From NCBI GenBank assembly GCA_037126765.1, contig JBBCBC010000033.1:6648085-6712084 (forward strand): a stretch of 64,000 bases of DNA, read 5' to 3'. The stretch comes from Stenogyne calaminthoides (taxonomy: Eukaryota; Streptophyta; Magnoliopsida; Lamiales; Lamiaceae). Position numbers and translations under genes: made by a program. The notes under the pieces were generated by a model, which had not been told where the DNA came from, did not search any database, and saw only the letters and a program-made list of their open reading frames with translations. This document shows, piece by piece, positions 58,151-64,000 of the stretch; the first letter of the stretch is position 1; every line of letters starts with the position of its first letter.

Positions 58151-59394
58151 AATCCTTCTCTGTCTTCCTTCATTTTCCAGTTTCTTCAGTCGCCTGCCGC
58201 CTCCACGCCGTCGCCCGACGCTTCCCATCCACCACCTGACCACCTCTGTTCCCTCTCTCCCCATTAAATATCTCAGGCCACCCGCTCTCTTTCTCCTTCA
58301 GATCTCTGGTAAAATTACGCTCTCCTTCTCTATTTACGTTCGCGTTTTTTCATTTTGCGTTTGGTTCATTTTCCTGGCATCTGCAGTGTTGAATTTATTG
58401 GGCGAAAATTACTGAATCCTGTGAATTTTTTGGAGTTTGCTTCATTTTTCAATTCTGTTTATTACGAAATAGTATGTTATTTTTTTGGACAGACATTTCT
58501 GAAAATTTAGCCTTTTCCGAATAATTTTCCAAACTCTGTGTAATTTTAGACAGTGGCGCAGTAGAGGGGCGGCTGCAGTCTAATATGATTGAAGAAAAAT
58601 ATCTGCAGCAACTCTGTTTCAAGGTATATTTACGACCTCTATTTCTATCATTTATCTGCAGTCTAATGTTCCTGATTTGATGATATTATGTGCCTTCATT
58701 TATATTATCTGCAAGAATTTTTTTGGGCAGTAGCTGTAAGCAAGAGACACAATTTGAAAGAATTTATGATGTTCTAAGACTTACCAACTAAACTAATTCG
58801 TGATTCTTCTTGTTTCCATCGAAAAATGACATCTTAGAAATTTGAATATAACTAATGCTTATTCCAATATATGGGATTTTGGGAGCAGTAAATTATTACT
58901 GATTTTAGTAAATGAATGCACAGAATCACAGAACATAATCCCTGGTTGTCAGCAGATTAGCTTTGTTTAAGTCTGCAATCACTAAGGCTTCAGTTTTTAG
59001 CTTTTTGTATACCAGTTCGATTATTTGTTAATGTGTTTTGCTTTTTTCATGGCTTTTACGTCTTAAGTTTTGGTATTTTTGAGTGTTCATATTGATAATG
59101 ATAATCTTATCCTCATTATCTGGATATTTTAGCTCCCTGAATTAACAACTTATCCCTTACCCTCCTTTTTTTATATAACTCTTCAATCTTGGGTTATCCC
59201 CGTTTCTTGTTCTTTACTTCTTTAGTATTAGTATACTTTTCTACTGTCATTCTTGGTCTAACTTTACTTGAAATTGAAGGGTAAGTTGGCGGATAATAAT
59301 CACTTTTTTCTTTTTTTTGTTAAGAAGTGACCATTATTGCCTCATCACCAGGTACAATAATATCTTTGGAAGGTAGTACTTGGGACGTTTTTTC
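58151..59394 (+). other. Probable 5' UTR with two introns of the PPR gene
   Basis: A CT-rich leader ends at a plausible donor CTG/GTAAAATT (58309). A small exon 58554-58623 is bounded by TTTTAGACAG and AAG/GTATATT. A third acceptor, CATCACCAG (59351), lies 43 bases before the start codon. The introns are T-rich, as in plants. This is inferred from splice-like strings only. Confidence 0.4.
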
Positions 59395-61557
59395 ATGGTT
59401 TCCCTCGTGTGCATTCGCGTGAGTGGAATCCTCCGCGCAACTTTAGCACCCAAGAAATATCTCAATGGCGTCATATACTCCACAATAAAATTCATTTGTC
59501 AATTGGCCATCATTGATCACCCTCCCTCAGTTCCAGCGTCAACAATTATCAAAAGAGCTTGTTTTTGGGTTTGTGATTCATACTACAATCAGCAGAAAAA
59601 GCCCTCTTATTATTATAATGCAACACTTCCTTTTCTAAATTTGCCAATGGATTCAAATTTCTTGACCCCAGAACAGGCCATTACCGTGGTGGCTTCATTG
59701 GCTGATGAGGCGGGTTCGATGGTGGCATTGAGTTTCTTTTATTGGGCAATCGAGTTTCCAAGATACAGACATTTTATGAGGCTTTATATTGTTTCGGCTA
59801 TTTGCTTGATTAAAAACGGAAACTTTGAGAGAACCCACGATGTTTTGCGTTGTATGCTGAGGAATTTTGCTGAGGTTGAGATGTTGAAAGAGGCTGTTGA
59901 CATGATTTTCGAAATGCAGAGCCAAGGGATGGTTTTGAGCGCCCACACTTTGAATTGTGCGTTGAGGGTGGTGAATGAAATGGGCTGTTTTGAGATTGCG
60001 GAGAAAGTGTTCGATGAAATGTGTGAGAGAGGTGTGATTCCGGATCCCTATAGTTTCGAGTCTGTAATTGTGGCGTGTTGTAGACTTGGGAGAGTTTCGG
60101 AAGCTGATAAATGGCTGAGTGCAATGTTGAGCAGAGGCTTTGTTGTAGACAAAGCTACATGCAGCTTGATTATCAATTTGTTCTGTGAAAACGGTCGTGT
60201 GAATAGGGCATTGTGGGTGGTTGGCAAGATGGTTGAGCTGGGTTTGGAGTCAAATGTAATCCATTTTTCTTGTTTGATTAATGGATTGAGCAGTCGAGGA
60301 AGCATTAAACAAGCGTTTGAATTGTTGGAGGAAATGGTTAGGAGGGGACTGAAACCAAACGTATATACTCATACTGCGTTGATTGATGGTCTTTGTAAGA
60401 AAGGCTGGACAGATAAGGCATTTAGGCTTTTCTTGAAACTCGTTAGGAGTGATAATTATAAGCCTAATGTGCATACTTATACAGCAATGATTGGAGGATA
60501 CTGCAAGGAGGAAAAGTTGCAACGGGCAGAGATGTTACTCGAGAAAATGAAAGAACAGGGACTGAAACCTAATTTGAACACGTATACTACCCTCGTTGAT
60601 GGTCATGCTAAGGTTGGGAATTTGGATCGAGCTTATGATATAATGGAGATGATGGGAGAAGACGGTTTAACCCCCAACACTTGTACGTATAACGCTGTGA
60701 TTGATGGTCTCTGTAAGAAGGGAAGAGTCGAGGAGGCTTATAACTTGCTTAAGAGAAGTTTCGGGAACGAGTTTATTGCAGATAAATATACATTTACCAT
60801 TTTTATATCTGAGAGCTGCAAGCATGAGGATATGAAACAAGCTTTTGCACTTGTTGATATGATGATAAAGAAGGGAATTGAACCCGATATACATACTTAC
60901 ACAACTTTGATCTCATCGCTTTCTAGGCAACGGAAAATGGAAGAATGTGAACGAATTCTTTGTGATGCAACTAATGTGGGACTCGTTCCAGCGGCAAAAA
61001 CTTATACGTCTATTATTTCTGGGTACTGTAGAGATAGTAAGGTTGATAAGGCAATTAAAATTTTCAAGAAAATGCGCGAAAATGGTTGTGCACCTGATAG
61101 TTTCACCTACGGTGCTTTAATAGGCGGGCTTTGCAAGGAATCCATGTTGGATGAGGCAAAAGGTTTTTTTGAAGAAATGATGGACAAAGGTATTTCACCA
61201 TGTGAAGTTACTAGGGTGACAATAACTTATGAGTTTTGCAAGAAAGGTGAATCTTCGACAGCGATGGCTCTTCTAAAGAGATTGGAGAAGAAGTTATGGG
61301 TTCGCACGGTTAGGACATTGATTAGAAAGCTTTGTAGTGAAGAGAAAGTAGACATTGCGGCCCTGTTCTTTGATAAGTTGTTGGATGTGAACCAGTCTGT
61401 GGATCATGTAACGCTTGCAGCTTTTATGAGTGCTTGTTATGACAGCAATAAGTACGCGCTCGTTTCTGAACTCTCTACGCGGATAACAAAAAAAAAAGGT
61501 TGCCTTTCTTCCATAAGTTTACAGAAGCTTTTAGGTGAACTCCGTAATACCTTTTAG
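59395..61557 (+). CDS. P-class pentatricopeptide repeat protein, At4g19890-like, probably organellar
   Basis: The 720-residue open frame is intact. PPR proteins bind organellar RNA, one base per repeat, and affect its stability, splicing or translation. About 13 P-type repeats of 35 residues span residues ~181-636, with typical starts such as VYTHTALIDGLCKKG, VHTYTAMIGGYCKEE and TYGALIGGLCKES. No E or DYW tail follows, so an editing deaminase role is not indicated. The C-terminal part (VRTLIRKLCSEEKV, VTLAAFMSACYDSNKYALVS) matches my recollection of the At4g19890 type. The N-terminus (MVSLVCIRVSGILRATLAPKK) is basic with no acidic residue, consistent with a mitochondrial targeting peptide. 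I chose the ATG at 59395; the frame is open upstream to 59380 without an earlier ATG. No intron is needed in the coding part, as usual for PPR genes. Confidence 0.93.
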   Translation: MVSLVCIRVSGILRATLAPKKYLNGVIYSTIKFICQLAIIDHPPSVPASTIIKRACFWVCDSYYNQQKKPSYYYNATLPFLNLPMDSNFLTPEQAITVVASLADEAGSMVALSFFYWAIEFPRYRHFMRLYIVSAICLIKNGNFERTHDVLRCMLRNFAEVEMLKEAVDMIFEMQSQGMVLSAHTLNCALRVVNEMGCFEIAEKVFDEMCERGVIPDPYSFESVIVACCRLGRVSEADKWLSAMLSRGFVVDKATCSLIINLFCENGRVNRALWVVGKMVELGLESNVIHFSCLINGLSSRGSIKQAFELLEEMVRRGLKPNVYTHTALIDGLCKKGWTDKAFRLFLKLVRSDNYKPNVHTYTAMIGGYCKEEKLQRAEMLLEKMKEQGLKPNLNTYTTLVDGHAKVGNLDRAYDIMEMMGEDGLTPNTCTYNAVIDGLCKKGRVEEAYNLLKRSFGNEFIADKYTFTIFISESCKHEDMKQAFALVDMMIKKGIEPDIHTYTTLISSLSRQRKMEECERILCDATNVGLVPAAKTYTSIISGYCRDSKVDKAIKIFKKMRENGCAPDSFTYGALIGGLCKESMLDEAKGFFEEMMDKGISPCEVTRVTITYEFCKKGESSTAMALLKRLEKKLWVRTVRTLIRKLCSEEKVDIAALFFDKLLDVNQSVDHVTLAAFMSACYDSNKYALVSELSTRITKKKGCLSSISLQKLLGELRNTF

Positions 61558-61654
61558 CATACAAAGTATCATGTTTTAGTTATTTTGAGAAAAAATAACC
61601 TATAAAAAGTCAATCATGTTTTAAAGTGTTATACTTCGTATGCTAAAAGGTATT
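61546..61654. repeat. 24-bp inverted repeat overlapping the PPR stop codon, with a third copy at 61940
   Basis: AATACCTTTTAGCATACAAA and its next four bases (61546-61569) are repeated inverted at 61631-61654 with one mismatch. A direct copy of the second arm lies at 61940-61960. The first arm includes the last codons and stop of the PPR gene. The transcript could form a 24-bp stem with a 61-base loop right at its stop codon. Confidence 0.85.
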
Positions 61655-61936
61655 CCCTCCGTCCCAGAAGACTTTGCACATTTTCCTTATTGGGACGTCC
61701 CACTACACTTTGCACACCCAAAAAAGGAAACTCCTTACTAAACGTCATCCTCACAATATTCACATATTTACACAAAATGTCATTGCTTTGGGACCCACCC
61801 ATACACTCAATCAAACTACTTTATTTACTTTATACGTAAAAGTTTACAAAATTACCCTCCAACACTCCACTCATTATACCTTTTTCTTAATATTTGTGCC
61901 CAAAAGTTGGTGCAAAGTGTTCCAGGACGGAGAGAA
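61653..61936 (+). mobile_element. Stowaway-type (Tc1/mariner) MITE
   Basis: The terminal inverted repeats are TTCCCTCCGTCCCAGAA and TTCCAGGACGGAGAGAA (a few mismatches), flanked by TA at 61651-61652 and 61937-61938. The CTCCCTCCGTCCC-type end, TA target, 284-bp size and lack of coding capacity fit Stowaway. It lies 95 bp after the PPR stop, within the likely 3' UTR. Confidence 0.85.
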
Positions 61937-61960
61937 TATTTACTTTGTATGCTAAAAGGT

Positions 61961-62410
61961 GCTACGTTGAAAAAAGAGTGAGTTTGTGTGTGCTTAAAGT
62001 GATTTGGTTATTGAATTTGATTTTGATTTTGTTCCAGGTGTTTCTGCAACGGAATGAGGATGTAAGCGAGTTATTGAAGCTGTTGGGCGATTTTAGAATC
62101 AGCCATAAGTGCTTGCAACAATCAAGTCGCACGCTTAAAAATGTGGCATCGGTGAGCAATTTCCTCTTTACAGCAAGCCCACTCTTCAATTTCTATCATC
62201 ATTTACTCTTCTTACATGTAATCTTACGCTTCGATTGTACCATGTTTGAATGCAGCTTTGGACATTTTGGGATGTGATGTGATGTGCATATGCATGCGTT
62301 TCCATTTGTTCGAACTTCTGGGTAATGCCTTCTTTCTGTTTCGATGTTTATCGTGCTTGGTGAAGTTGCGTATGTGTACAATATAGTATCATCATTATCG
62401 ACTAATAAAA
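61961..62410 (+). other. Probable 3' UTR of the PPR gene with poly(A) signal
   Basis: AATAAAA at 62404-62410 is a candidate polyadenylation signal, about 850 bases after the stop. Splice-like strings occur (GTGAGT at 61978 with TTCCAG ending at 62037; CGGTGAGC near 62152 with GAATGCAG ending near 62256), so the 3' UTR may be spliced. An open frame at 61894-62277 overlaps these and is not convincing as protein. Confidence 0.4.
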
Positions 62411-62783
62411 CTTCGACTTTTTGTTAGCTTTACTGTGCAGTTCAAAGGAGATAAACTGCGACGCCAAATGTAGGACAAGTTCTCCATGCTGGGAGAGAAT
62501 GATAATGATGAAAAGAAAATGTTTAACCCTTCGGTGAATAAAGCAATTGAAAAGTATTAGTTCGATGAAACATATCAACTCATGTGATAAAAAGTATTAA
62601 TTGTATATTGAAAAGGTATTAATACTGTTCAACCTATAAATTAATATTTTGTTCATATGAGTTATTATTTCACTTTTAATGCTTTGTTTGAATGAGAGCA
62701 AACGGTGCACATGTCATGAATGATTTAGAAGTGTGCATTTTCCAATTTATTTTTTGGGTTTCTCTTAGGTGACATATAATTGT
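62411..62783. other. Intergenic, nothing recognised
   Basis: AT-rich sequence with no open frame, repeat or RNA signature that I can support. Confidence 0.5.
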
Positions 62784-63060
62784 CAAAGTGGCTTAATTCA
62801 CCACTACCTAGATCAAGAGGTCATGGGTTCGAGACACGCTGCCCCCCTTTAATGGGATTTAAGTGGGATTTTCCACCTTCTTTGGGTATTTTCCGCCCTC
62901 TATGGGTTTGTTGCAGGTTCTCTCCGAAAGAAAGATGTGTTGCGGTTGAAGTTTCGGTCGATAGCAAGACGAAATATATGTGCCACGACGTGCGGTGGAT
63001 AATGTCTTAGTCCGGGTTTAGGCCATATACCACGAGCTCATATCCAGAGTCGTTCCCAGT
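62784..63060 (+). mobile_element. SINE-like tRNA-derived element
   Basis: The head GTGGCTTAATTCACCAC resembles a polymerase III A box region. GGTCATGGGTTCGAGAC, about 35 bases on, is a good B box (GGTTCGANNC type). The body carries phrases (GGGATTTAAGTGGGATTTTC, CCCAGTTTAGCGGAATTTG) that look like repeated plant SINE sequence. A short A-run occurs at 63190-63199, but I could not find a matching target duplication. The 76-codon frame across it (62780-63010) is a by-product. Confidence 0.5.
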
Positions 63061-64000
63061 TTAGCGGAATTTGCGTCATCCTCCTCCGATCCTCACGCTT
63101 GGTTCGAAGCAGGTCTTCCCTCGAGTTGGATTTGAAGAATTAACTTTGCTAGAGAGAGATTAATTGTTCTAGTTAAGTTGTATTCTTGTAAAAAAAAAAG
63201 AAAATAAAAGAATAGGCGAAAATATATTTTTGATATCAATTCATGAGTGGTTTGGGTCGAGTTATATTGGAATGGAGTGGGAGAGTCAAAGATGGAAAGA
63301 GGATTCTTCACTTCTTTCTCTCATTTAAAATCGTACCTGATGAAACTTTCATCTCATACGACTTCTAAATGAAAAAAAGAAAGAACTCGTTTTTTTCTTT
63401 TGGTTTATTACTTTCCTCGTGTATATATATTATATAAGATCGAATTCGATTTCTAAAACATTATAACTTTTCAAGGAATCCCTCATCAGTGGTTTGATTG
63501 ATTTTTTCATTTTTTTAGTAGAATAGGATTAAGGGGGATTTTTGTGTGAAATATTTCGCTATGAAATATAAATTTAAATAGGAAGGAGCTGAAAATTCGT
63601 GAATATCATACGGATCAAATCGGATCAAGTGGGGTTTTCCTAAAAACTCACGCAAAGGCAAAACAGAAAAAATTGCTCTCAGTCTTTGTTATTATAAAAA
63701 CAAGTATATGTTACTATAATGATAATTATGTGTTACTACGTGATGATTGAAAAAAAAAAAGATATTTGTACTAATTTAATGGTGTAATCTTGTGGTCTTG
63801 GCCTTAATTTAGGACAATTGGTCACAAGTCAGAAGGAGAAGCAGATAAAAGAAAATATTGTAAAGCGGATGAAAATAGAGAGAGTATCGTTTTGTTCATA
63901 CAGTAATGCACAGTTCTCTTTACAGTAACACATTTCTATGTGTATAATAACACAATTTTTAATATTTTATAGACAAATATGCATACTAAAAAATAAGTAT
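63061..64000. other. AT-rich intergenic sequence, nothing recognised
   Basis: It contains A-runs (63190, 63750), a short TATATATATTATATAA run near 63423 and small open frames only. No gene, RNA or element is supported. Confidence 0.5.

Noticed and set aside
59380..59394. PPR protein starting at 59380
   Set aside because: That codon is TTG. The first ATG in frame is 59395, and a basic presequence follows it.
61674..62277. Two open frames (93 and 127 codons) after the PPR gene
   Set aside because: The first lies inside the MITE. The second spans the MITE end, splice-like sites and low-complexity sequence, and matches nothing known.
62784..62850. Polymerase III tRNA gene
   Set aside because: A and B boxes are present, but there is no acceptor stem or anticodon arm of a real tRNA. 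A SINE fits better.

Overview
The window is nuclear DNA of a flowering plant, most likely a eudicot. The evidence is plant-type LTR retrotransposons (Sirevirus-type Ty1/copia and a Tekay-like chromovirus), a plant Helitron with CTAG end and hairpin, a Stowaway-type MITE, and one intact P-class pentatricopeptide repeat (PPR) gene most like the Arabidopsis At4g19890 type. The species cannot be named from the sequence alone.

Positions 1-56491 are one nested pile of transposable elements whose order of insertion can be read from target-site duplications (TSDs) and from uninterrupted sister copies. The oldest layer is a Ty1/copia element (here 'C'), whose reverse transcriptase/RNase H and 3' LTR lie in pieces at 2052-2092, 32595-34080 and 54984-56491. 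Into its RT gene went a Tekay-like gypsy element (2093-32594, TSD ACAAA), now a tandem LTR-internal-LTR-internal-LTR structure. Into its 3' LTR went a Helitron (34081-54983). A Sirevirus-like copia element 'A' (6378-22640, TSD AGTGA) then landed in the middle gypsy LTR. A related element 'B' (35831-52923, TSD GGTCA) landed in the Helitron Rep/helicase gene. Last, a solo LTR of family 'D' (36926-38898, TSD TATAA) sits in the 5' LTR of B. Another D LTR (270-2051), with an inverted relative (1-267), cuts off the left side of C.

None of the element genes is intact. Gag, protease, integrase, RT and RNase H can be recognised in A, B and the gypsy element, broken by stops and frameshifts. A and B both carry an extra region of about 3.5 kb between pol and the 3' LTR (a globular N-terminal part, a Ser/Pro-rich linker, coiled coil, and a C-terminal domain) that is shared between the copies and has no visible membrane segment. 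Many differences between sister copies in A and B exchange CAG/CTG for CG-containing strings. That is opposite to methylation decay and may be a sequencing artefact, so the apparent damage and age of these elements should be treated with caution.

The right-hand 7.5 kb (56492-64000) is host sequence. It holds a TATA-bearing stretch of unknown purpose, a 506-bp poly(A) retroposon with a perfect 19-bp TSD, a promoter-like block with TGGGCT motifs, the PPR gene (CDS 59395-61557), a Stowaway-like MITE in its probable 3' UTR, a SINE-like sequence, and AT-rich DNA. The PPR gene is the only gene here that looks functional for the host.
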